This document shows positions 6,967-15,200 of a stretch of DNA of 19,742 nucleotides, piece by piece. The translations under genes and the position numbers were made by a program. The notes under the pieces were generated by a model. That model was not told the origin of the DNA and searched no databases. It worked only from the letters and a program-made list of their open reading frames with translations. The stretch lies in assembly GCA_000398025.1 (NCBI GenBank), contig ASKX01000012.1:1-19742 (forward strand), written 5' to 3'. The stretch comes from Candidatus Paceibacter normanii SCGC AAA255-P19. Its GTDB lineage: Bacteria > Patescibacteriota > Minisyncoccia > Minisyncoccales > Paceibacteraceae. Within the stretch, counting starts at the first letter, position 1. Each line of letters opens with the position of its first letter.

Positions 6967-9273
6967 CTATTTCTTGAGCTCGTCTATTTTGGCTTGGACA
7001 TCAGGATTGCCCGGGTTCAATTCTAAAACCTTCTCAAAGGCTTCAATGGCTTTACCGTCTTCTCCTTTTTCTTTATAAGCCACCCCCAAGGAGTAAAAAG
7101 CATTGGAGTGATTTGGCATAAAGCTAACTACCTTTTCCAATTGAGAAATGGCATCGTCAATTCTATCGGCGTTAAAGTAAAGCCGGCCGAGCTGGAATAA
7201 AACTTCGGTCGTAAAAGGATATTCCAAAGATAAATCTTCCATCTTCCTGATTGCTTCATCAATGTTCTCTTCTTTTTCATAAATTAAAGCTGACTGGATT
7301 TGAGCATCAAGATAATCTGGCTTCAATCCTTTGGCTCTTTCAAACTCTTCTTTCGCCTCCTCGGTATTGTTTATGGTTAACAATTTACCCAGTTCAGTAT
7401 GTAATACCGGATTGGTCGGCTCCAGCTCAATTGCCCCTCTAAACGACTTTATCCCCCACTCTACGGCTCCACTGGCCACCAATCTTATATCTCTATAAAT
7501 CATCCCTAAAGTCTCCCAAGTAGCCACTTGGCCTGGCCCCCTTTCAGTGGCATTCCTGGCAACGTCAATAGCTTTAGCTGTCATTGCCTGCAAAGCTAAT
7601 GAATCTTGCTCTTCCGGCGACTTTCTCATTTCTCCTAAGGCCTCGTTTAGATAAGCTCTGGCTAAAATTGCCTGATATTGGGCAAAATTAGGATTTAATT
7701 CTACTGCTTTTTCAATTAAAGCCGTCCTCTCCGGCCCCAAAGCCATTTTCTGAGATTGAGCATAAATCATATCCGCCCGATAAACTTTATAACTCAAATA
7801 GTAAGTTCCCAGTATCCCCAAGCCAATTACTATCAATACTGCCGTAGCAATTAAGCTTAATTCCGGGAATTTCTGCAGAGAAAAGGTTTTCTCCGAAACC
7901 GGCTTCTCCCAACTAACCACTGAAAGCGCCAAAAATAGCCAAAACATCATTACCAAAGTAGTATTTTGGTAGAAAACAAACTGCCCTACCAACAAAGCCA
8001 AAAATCCCATCAACAAGGGCAATTGTTTAAAGGTTGGAATTTGGGATTTGGGTTTGGGAGTGGTAATTTGCAGCAAAACCAAGGAAATCAACAAAAACAT
8101 GCCAATTAAGGCAATATAAGATATCAATCCCAAAAATCCCGTTGTTCCTAAAACTTCTGAGATGCGATTTGCCGGCTTATTAAATCTCATCTGCCAGAGG
8201 TCACTTTCATTAAACGCAACTGGTTTATATTTTGAGAAATCATGAAAGAAAGTGCCAATTCCGCTTCCTATAAATCCATTTTTAACAGTGCCGGTAGCTG
8301 CGCCAAACCCAACTTTCCAAGAAAGCCCTTGCTCTAAAATCTCCTCTTTGGGCAATTGAAAATTAAAAATTGAAGCATTAACAAAAAGGAATACTCCTGC
8401 CAAAATAACCAGTAAAATGGGTAGCATCAACCTGCCAACTCTCTCCCGGAATATTCTTTTCCATAAAGCCATGGCCACAAATAATGCTAAACTTACCAAC
8501 AAAACAATCCAGGCAGCGGTAAAATCAATAATCGCCAGCAAAATTAAGCTGGCTATCAATAATAAATAATTGATAATTCCTGATAATTTTCCTCTACTCT
8601 CCAACAAAATCCTTCCCACTAAAAATACCGTAAATACTGCCAAAAACACAGCCAAAACTTCCATACTTCCTCCAGTAGGATTAAAACCCACTCCTGTCAT
8701 CACCGACGGCAAAGTGAATGATAATTTATCACTAATCATTGATAAATAATTACTGAGTTTCCCTAAAACTCCGAAAATTGATAAATAGCTTAATAAAATC
8801 ACGAAAAAAGCCGACCAGCTAAATGTTCTCAGTAGCCGGTTTTCAGCTGTAAGATTATTAGTAATTAAAAAGTACAATAAAACTACATTGATCAAACCAA
8901 TTAAACCGTCTGAAAAACGGCCGTAAAACCCGAATAAACTTGACCCCCTATCTACTGAAAAAATAACTGACAAAATTGCAATCAAAAGAAAAACGCCAAT
9001 AAAAATATCTAAAGGCGTTCTTTTGAACTTCAGTTCTTTATCAACCAAAACCATCTTGGCAATCCAGCAAAAGAAAGCAATGGATAATAAAAGACCAAGT
9101 AAAAGTTGCTTATTAAACTCAAACTGCTCAAAGCTAAACGGCAAGAACCACAGCGGTATCAAAAACACCGCCAAATAAATACATAGTTTCGTAATACGAT
9201 TAAACATGTTGCCCATATTTTTGAAAGTTAATGGCGATGAGGACTTTGTCCTCATCTTCACCTTCACTTCCAT
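6967..9273 (-). CDS. O-antigen ligase-like polytopic membrane protein with C-terminal TPR domain
   Basis: A 768-residue protein. About 13 hydrophobic segments are visible between residues 31 and 490 (for example 31-47, 56-77, 88-107, 195-224, 283-302, 380-402, 468-490). A long external loop at about 303-379 carries the Wzy_C/WaaL-type pattern GSGIGTFFHDFSKYKP (336-351) and PANRISEVLGTTG (367-379). Residues 500-768 form about six tetratricopeptide repeats, such as ALIYEKEENIDEAIRKMEDL and SLGVAYKEKGEDGKAIEAFE. Family knowledge suggests glycan ligation or polymerisation on the outer face of the membrane, with the TPR domain docking a partner; the acceptor is unknown. The His usual in the ligase loop is Ala368 here, so activity is uncertain. 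The start is ambiguous: ATG at 9273 gives the longest form, but M7, M20 (9216) or M23 are possible, because the first 20 residues overlap a perfect palindrome and lack a ribosome site. It has its own promoter at 9301-9329. Confidence 0.85.
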   Translation of the reverse strand: MEVKVKMRTKSSSPLTFKNMGNMFNRITKLCIYLAVFLIPLWFLPFSFEQFEFNKQLLLGLLLSIAFFCWIAKMVLVDKELKFKRTPLDIFIGVFLLIAILSVIFSVDRGSSLFGFYGRFSDGLIGLINVVLLYFLITNNLTAENRLLRTFSWSAFFVILLSYLSIFGVLGKLSNYLSMISDKLSFTLPSVMTGVGFNPTGGSMEVLAVFLAVFTVFLVGRILLESRGKLSGIINYLLLIASLILLAIIDFTAAWIVLLVSLALFVAMALWKRIFRERVGRLMLPILLVILAGVFLFVNASIFNFQLPKEEILEQGLSWKVGFGAATGTVKNGFIGSGIGTFFHDFSKYKPVAFNESDLWQMRFNKPANRISEVLGTTGFLGLISYIALIGMFLLISLVLLQITTPKPKSQIPTFKQLPLLMGFLALLVGQFVFYQNTTLVMMFWLFLALSVVSWEKPVSEKTFSLQKFPELSLIATAVLIVIGLGILGTYYLSYKVYRADMIYAQSQKMALGPERTALIEKAVELNPNFAQYQAILARAYLNEALGEMRKSPEEQDSLALQAMTAKAIDVARNATERGPGQVATWETLGMIYRDIRLVASGAVEWGIKSFRGAIELEPTNPVLHTELGKLLTINNTEEAKEEFERAKGLKPDYLDAQIQSALIYEKEENIDEAIRKMEDLSLEYPFTTEVLFQLGRLYFNADRIDDAISQLEKVVSFMPNHSNAFYSLGVAYKEKGEDGKAIEAFEKVLELNPGNPDVQAKIDELKK
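9236..9256. repeat. Palindrome gatgaggac-ttt-gtcctcatc
   Basis: A perfect inverted repeat (9-bp arms, 3-base loop) at the 5' end of the O-antigen-ligase-like gene. In the minus-strand transcript the M7 start codon would lie inside the stem. If translation really starts at M20 or M23, this is a 5' UTR hairpin. Its half-sites and flanks match the palindrome beyond the 3' end of the same gene (6937-6954), inverted relative to it. Confidence 0.6.
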
Positions 9274-9300
9274 AAATGGAAGCTCGGTTACTAATTATTA

Positions 9301-9329
9301 ATTATACGACTTTTTAATGCAATTTTCAA
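9301..9329 (-). promoter_or_regulatory. Sigma70-type promoter of the O-antigen ligase-like gene
   Basis: On the minus strand TTGAAA (9329-9324), a 17-base spacer, and a perfect TATAAT (9306-9301). Transcription would begin near 9294, only about 21 bases before the first possible ATG at 9273 and about 78 bases before M20. The -35 sequence is part of a 14-bp direct repeat, so a second TTGAAA lies 14 bases further upstream (9343-9338). Confidence 0.75.
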
Positions 9330-9343
9330 TTCTCAATTTTCAA
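9320..9343. repeat. Direct repeat of caattttcaa overlapping the -35 box
   Basis: The 10-mer caattttcaa occurs at 9320-9329 and again at 9334-9343, a 14-base period. It duplicates the TTGAAA element of the promoter. It could be a tandem operator for a DNA-binding protein or simply AT-rich slippage; the sequence alone does not decide. Confidence 0.5.
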
Positions 9344-9368
9344 TAAATGTTACAATTGCTCAATTCGG

Positions 9369-9391
9369 CGTGCTTAACCCGGTTAAGCACG
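9369..9391. repeat. REP-like palindrome downstream of the Y1 transposase gene
   Basis: Perfect 11-bp arms cgtgcttaacc and ggttaagcacg around a single c. It lies 4 bases past the transposase stop codon. The inner 21 bases are identical, and in the same orientation, to the copy at 10150-10170. Confidence 0.85.
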
Positions 9392-9395
9392 GCCT

Positions 9396-10115
9396 CTATT
9401 CTAGGGCAAGGTGCCGAATTTCTTCATACTTTTTACCTCGCAACACACCTTCTACTAACTCAAGATAACTCTGAGAAGTAGAAAACATCCTGCCCAGTAA
9501 ACCTTTATCAATAATAATTGATTGACGTTTTCCCGAATACTCCTGATGAGTGCTCCAGAGGCATTGGTCTGCAATTTGCATAATCTTTGCAACGTCCTTT
9601 ATCCCTTCTCCTTTCCAATTAGGCTGTTCCAACTGAGCAGGGTTAAGAACGTTAATATACACCAGGAGATATTGAAGGTAACGTTCATCTTCCACCGGCA
9701 CTGCTTTGAATCGACTCTGAAATAAACTACCTACCCGCTCATACTTATTATTAAAATATCTCGCATATCCCAGACCTAATTTATGCATAAATTTTATAAT
9801 CCCTCCTTCTTTCAGCTCCTCTACTAATAAATGAAAGTGATTACCCATTATACAGTAAGCCAAGATACGGACTAAGGGATGCCTTTGATAGTTTTTATCT
9901 TGGATGTATTCTCTAAGCACCCGCAGAGTGAGACGGCCCCGATTTCTTTCCAGCTGCCAAAGAATGTTAGTAGCAGTTTTTTGGTCATTAAATAAGCAAA
10001 GTCCTTGTAAGAATCGCCAATAATCAACCTCTTGATCACAAATTGTACATTTTGCCACGCCACGATTGTAAAGGTGATAGATACTGCCTGGCGCAAATTG
10101 TACTTTTCTCTTCAT
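9396..10115 (-). CDS. REP-associated (IS200-like) Y1 tyrosine transposase
   Basis: A 239-residue single-strand DNA transposase of the HUH class. The N-terminal AGSIYHLYNRG-type motif of the family appears as PGSIYHLYNRGV (9-20). The metal-binding HUH motif is in MGNHFHLLV (90-98; H93 and H95). The likely catalytic tyrosine is Y117 in GYARYFNNKYERVGSLFQ, followed by SRFKAV as in this family. Such enzymes cut and rejoin single-stranded hairpin-bearing ends at the replication fork. The C-terminal extension (about 170-239), with no recognised motif, is longer than in minimal IS200 TnpA (about 150 aa), favouring the RAYT subfamily. The reading frame and active-site residues look intact. It lies between two outward units and is flanked by the palindromes at 9369-9391 and 10150-10170. 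No convincing promoter was seen, so it may depend on read-through. Confidence 0.92.
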   Translation of the reverse strand: MKRKVQFAPGSIYHLYNRGVAKCTICDQEVDYWRFLQGLCLFNDQKTATNILWQLERNRGRLTLRVLREYIQDKNYQRHPLVRILAYCIMGNHFHLLVEELKEGGIIKFMHKLGLGYARYFNNKYERVGSLFQSRFKAVPVEDERYLQYLLVYINVLNPAQLEQPNWKGEGIKDVAKIMQIADQCLWSTHQEYSGKRQSIIIDKGLLGRMFSTSQSYLELVEGVLRGKKYEEIRHLALE

Positions 10116-10149
10116 TTTGTCTTTAGACTATGCTTATCGCGGAGAGCTT

Positions 10150-10170
10150 GTGCTTAACCCGGTTAAGCAC
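10150..10170. repeat. REP-like palindrome upstream of the Y1 transposase gene
   Basis: Perfect 10-bp arms gtgcttaacc and ggttaagcac around a single c, identical to the inner part of the copy at 9369-9391 and in the same orientation. It lies 35 bases before the transposase ATG. A GGAGG sequence precedes it on the minus strand. Confidence 0.85.
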
Positions 10171-10195
10171 GCATGCCTCCTTTATTTGTTTTGGG

Positions 10196-10218
10196 GCCGC
10201 CGAGCGAAGCGAGGCGGC
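10196..10218. other. Stable GC-rich hairpin downstream of the LamG gene
   Basis: Arms gccgcc (10196-10201) and ggcggc (10213-10218) enclose gagcgaagcga. The inner gcgaagc can form the known very stable GAA mini-hairpin, joined to the outer stem by tandem G-A mismatches. It starts 34 bases after the LamG stop codon. No T-run follows on the minus strand, so a classic intrinsic terminator is not supported, but it could protect the 3' end of the transcript or slow polymerase. Confidence 0.5.
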
Positions 10219-10251
10219 GTAATGGTATGGAACAATAACTCTGCAAAACAG

Positions 10252-12240
10252 CTATTTGAAGTGGGTGGCTAATCCTGCGTTATAATCAATAAGTATTTGC
10301 TCCTGAGTGCGGGCGTAGTTGTAAATACGGACATCGTCGATGAGACCGTCAAAATAATTTCCAGTTCCAACCTCTGAACCAATATAAATATCTTCTGTCC
10401 CATCACCAATACTTACTGGAGGTGTTTTTGTATTAGCATCTGCGACACCATTTATATACAATCTCATTGTGCCGTCACTAACAGCCACAATATGCGTCCA
10501 AACATTAGCACTAAAAGTTGAAGTTGAAAGTAACTGATAGGTAGTGTCCCAAGTTCCATCGTCTGATAAATAAAATTCAGCAGTGTTATCTCTGACTCTT
10601 AGAAGATAAAACCTGGTGCCTCCTGCAGCATCAAATCTTCCTATAACTTGTTTTAAACCGCTCACATTATTAAGCTTTACCCAAGCTTCTAATGTTATAT
10701 TGTTAGCATCTGTCAATTTTAAACTAGTCGACTCTGCTACGCTGACATAATCATCCGTGCCGTCGAAGGAAAGGGCTGTGCCGAGTTTGCCGGTGACCCA
10801 GTCGTCATTGGTCATGCTTGCTTCAAGTGTGCCGTCGTTGTTGTTATTGGTGGAGTCGTAGGCAATGGTGCCACTGCCTTCGTCGAATTTCCAGTGAGCC
10901 ACCGGCCCGCCTCGATTGTAGTGATAGCGGATTTCCTCAGATGACAACGCCCGATTGTAAATACGCACTTCGTCAATAGTCGCCTTAGACTCACGACCTT
11001 CCTGACTGCTTCCCATTCTAACTGGGTCTGAAAGGAACTCAGCATATTGATTGTCCGCTAAAACAGCATCTGTGCCTTGCGATATGCCATTGACAAACAG
11101 CTCTGTCTTCATATCGCTGTTAAGCATCGCTACTAAATGATACCACTCTCCATAGGCAGGAATTGAGTAGAAAACTTGAGAACTGTCACTGTTAGAGTCC
11201 TTCCAGCTCGCCCTAAATTGATTAGGGCTAGTAGAATATCTTACAGCCAAGCCAACAGTGCTTGAGTCTTCTTTCGTCACAAGACCGTGATAAGCAGTAG
11301 CGTCTGAAAGTCCTTCAGGCACATACACCCAAGCCTCAAAAGTCCTAATTGTATCCAAGACATCACTGTCTGACACATTCACATAATCATCCACGCCGTC
11401 GAACTGCATAGCTCCCCCAGCTGAGCCGCCGGCTACGCCGGCGGGCGCGCCTTCACTCCACTGCGGCATATTGTTCTCCCAAGTAGGACAAGTGCCAGCC
11501 CCGGGAGAGCAGGTGCCATCACCAAGGGTTCCATGATTCCCATTCCCAGACTCATCATAAGCCGTAGTCCCATAACTTTTGTTAAAAGGCCAGTAACCAA
11601 CTAATCCTGACTCATCACTGTATATTCCTTTGTAGCACTCGGCGACTTCGGTTATTGACAAAGCCCGATTATAAATGCGAGCATCCTTCATAAGACCATT
11701 GGCAATGTAATAAACGTTAGAGAGACGACCAAAACGTACACTTGCCGTGCTAGACTCTAAAGCTCCTGTAGCGGTGCTCCCACTACCTCTAACTCCATCT
11801 AAAACATAATATACCTTACTTCCATCCCATATCATCCCAACCTGATGCCAATTATCAGGATTAGAAACGCTTGTAGAATCAACTCTGTTGACACTGTCAG
11901 TCATTACTTCAGCCCTGATAGTGGTACCTGCTTTAGTAACTCGAACTCTATTATAAGTATATCCATTTATTGCTAACATTAGGTCATGGTAAGTATCACT
12001 AGTTCCTCCTCCAGAGTCACCTTCCCTTTTCCACCACATTACAACTGAAAATCCAGAGGAGACATCAATTTTTTCGGCCGTTTCTACATAGTCATTCACG
12101 CCGTCAAAACTCAAAGCTTTGCCGTATGGTCTTGCATAGCCAGTGTTATCGTAATCGCTTTGATCATAAGCAAATTGGCCATCGCCTTCGTCCATGTTCC
12201 AATACCCTACTAACCCTCTCGTCATATCATCTGCCGGTGA
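10252..12240 (-). repeat. LamG super-repeat 3 (domains 7-9)
   Basis: Residues 1382-2043, opening with SPADDMTRGLVGYWNMDEG. Compared with the other two, the first module has lost the GMINDGGSGNPVSYWTFDEG segment, and an extra half-module (GLVGYWPFNKSYGTTAYD, about 1593-1610) appears before domain 8. It ends at DYNAGLATHFK, equivalent to the point just before the next super-repeat would start. Confidence 0.85.
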
Positions 12241-15200
12241 CCCGCCAAACCTCGCCGCAAAGCCCTCGTTGTAATCCGTCCGAATCTCGCTCGCGGAGCG
12301 GGCGTAGTTGTAAATCCGGACATCGTCGATGAGGCCGTTGAAAAAATAACCGGTTCCAAGACGGGAACCAATGGAAACATCTTCATTGTCAGCCGTATAA
12401 GAGCCGGTAACAGTTTTTGATGTTTCTTGGACGCCATCAACATAAACGTAATGCTTTTTATTTGAACCGTCCCATACGCCAACTATATGGTGCCACTCAT
12501 TATCATTAACATCTGATGCGCCATGAGTAGAAGACGGGGATAGGCCAAACATTTCAATTCCAACTTTACCCGAGTGCACTTCAAGAGCGTATTCTCCAGA
12601 ATCATAGCCACCCTTCTCTAGAACCCTTACATGAGAGGCATCTTGGGCTGTTTTAATCCAAGCTCCAAGAGTAACTGTGGTAGTGATATCCAAACTCGAA
12701 TTTGCTCCTGGGTCCGTTATCTTTATATAATCATCGCTTCCATCAAAACTCAGAGCGGAGCCGTATTTGCCGCTGGTCCAGGTGGGTAAATCGGTGCCGG
12801 CGCCGTCGCCGCCGAGGGTGCCGTCGTTATCATTATTAGTTTCGTCGTAAGCGGTAATTCCGCTGCCTTCGTCGAACTTCCAATAGGCCACTGGGCCGCC
12901 ACGGTTGTAGTGATAACGCACTTCTTCAGCTGACAACGCCCGATTGTAAATCCGCACTTCGTCGATGAGGCCGTCGAACAAATCTGTTCCGCCAATTTTT
13001 AAGGGATATGTTGTGGCATAGAGTGAAGATTTTGAAGCAACTCCATCGTCTGCAACAACGCTGCCATCTACATAAAAAGTAGCCTCGGTTCCAGATTTTA
13101 CCACAACTACATGATGCCAATTACCCACGGTTATAACATCAGCTACTGTTTCTGTTGTGGCAAAACCACCACCCAGTCCATCATCATTTGTTGATAAGGC
13201 TAATTTATTATTTGCGTTATCTGTTCTGAACACCCAAGACCTCTTGTAATCTACAGCAGTGTTTCTACTGGCTATTCCGTCATAATTAGTTACATCATCT
13301 CTTTTTATCCAAGCCTCAATTGAAAAATCACCACTGCCGAATTGTAGACTTGCATCACTCCCACAATCAACAAAATCATCCACGCCGTCGAACGACAACC
13401 CGCCTCCGCAGGTAGCTCCGGCGAGGCAAGGGGCGCCTTCGCTATACTTTGATTTATAACTCTCCAAATAATCCCGCTTAATCTGCGCCGCGTCTCGAGC
13501 ATAGTCGTAAATCCGGACGTCGTCGATGAGGCCATCAAAAAGCTGGCTAGGGGTTGCGCTGTTATTTGCTCCGATATAAAAATTTAAAGTGCTTACAGTT
13601 GTTAAACCCTCACTCACCGTATACACCTCAATTCCATCAATATAACCCTTTTTTGTTGTTCCAGTTATTGTTGCGGCTATATGGTGCCACTTGCCATCAG
13701 CAACAGAAGTTCCCCAGTAATTACCATTACCATCTGAATAGAATAGAACATTGCCATTATTCCCTGACATAAGCTTATATCCCCTGCTAGTCTCCCAGTT
13801 CCCAGCTATAACTTGCTGGGCTATGCTCGATGTTTTGAACCAAGCCTCAACCGTAACAGCAGTAACATCAAAACTGCTATCAGTTCCACAGTCCACATAA
13901 TCATCGCTACCATCAAAATCTAAAGCGCCGCCGACGCGGCCAGAAGAAGTCCAAGTAGGACCGTTAAGAGTTCCATTATTACTTCCAATATAATCCGTCG
14001 CAGTGGTGCCGGTTCCTTCGTCAAACGTCCAATAACTGACCGGGTTTCCCGAGCCGCCGTCGTTTATCATTCCGTCATTTCCGTAATCAGATTGGTCAAA
14101 AGCTAAGGGACTACCTTGTTCGTCAAAGTTCCAATACCCCACTAATCCTCTCGTCATATCATCGGCGGGCGAGCCGCCAAAGCGAACGCTAAATCCGGCG
14201 TTATAATCCAGCCTTATCTCCCCAGCGGTCCTGGCGTAGTTGTAAATGCGAACATCGTCGATAATTCCTTTAAAAAACAAATCGTCCCCATAGCTGTCTA
14301 GATTGTCGCAGCCGATCCTACCATTGTCTATTCCGCTAGCACCAGTGAACCATTTTGTTTTGTCCGAATAGCTACTGAATGTCTGCGCCGGCTTTTCGCC
14401 GTTAATATATAAAACGGGCCCTGTGCCATCTTGGACCAATGTTACGTACAACCATTTTTGGTAATCGTCAATAGCGGAATCTGTCATAATATTCCAACTG
14501 TATGATCCCGAAACATAAACAGCAGCTCTTAATTTACCAAGATAAAGATCAAAAAATATTGCTGTGGAGGAATCGGTATCGCCAAAAGTAACCATCATGG
14601 GATAGCCAGAATCGTCGTTTTCAGAATACATCCACAATTCAATAGTTCCCGCTGTATCAGAGCTTAGGTCACTCACAATAGTATCGATATTCACATAATC
14701 ATCCACGCCGTCAAACTCCAACGCGGTTCCATATTTCCCAGTGGTCCAGGTTGGCTCGGCAGAATCACCCTCTGTAGATGAACCAAGCGTTCCGTCGTTG
14801 TCATTATCTGTTTCGTCTAAAGTGATATATCCCGACCCTTCGTCGAATTTCCAATGGGCCACGGGCCCGCCGCGGTTGTAATGGAACCTCACCTCCGCCG
14901 CCGTCAACGCCCGATTGTAAATGCGGACTTCGTCAATGAGGGTATTTGCAGGCTCTCCCCCTACCGTAGGGTTATTTCCTGCACCAATTAGCAAATCTTT
15001 GGTTGAACTTTCCAATGGTGATGCATCCGTGCTGGTTTCAAAATCTCCATTCACATACCATTTATAAGTTGTCCCATTAAAGATTACTGTGCAGAAATAC
15101 CACCTATCAAGAGTTGGAGCTGTAGTGGCATGAAAATTTCCACTACTAGATGAATGGAAGCGTAATTTGTTGTTTGCTGGATCAACTGCAACATGATAAC

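Larger units (their letters stand above)
9369..10170 (-). mobile_element. RAYT / IS200-like unit: Y1 transposase flanked by identical palindromes
   Basis: The transposase gene at 9396-10115 is bracketed by the same 21-base palindrome (arms gtgcttaacc / ggttaagcac around a single c): one copy 4 bases beyond its stop codon, the other 35 bases before its ATG. This resembles either the subterminal hairpins of IS200/IS605 elements or a RAYT gene next to its REP palindromes. On the minus strand both palindromes are preceded by a GAGGC sequence (4 and 1 bases away), possibly like the short guide sequence beside REP or IS608 hairpins. The outer boundaries were not fixed from sequence; the coordinates given run palindrome to palindrome. 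Confidence 0.65.

Noticed and set aside
10159..10181. GGAGG followed by ATG CGT GCT TAA on the minus strand as a leader peptide before the transposase
   Set aside because: A three-codon reading frame inside the palindrome is easily expected by chance, and the transposase ATG is far downstream.
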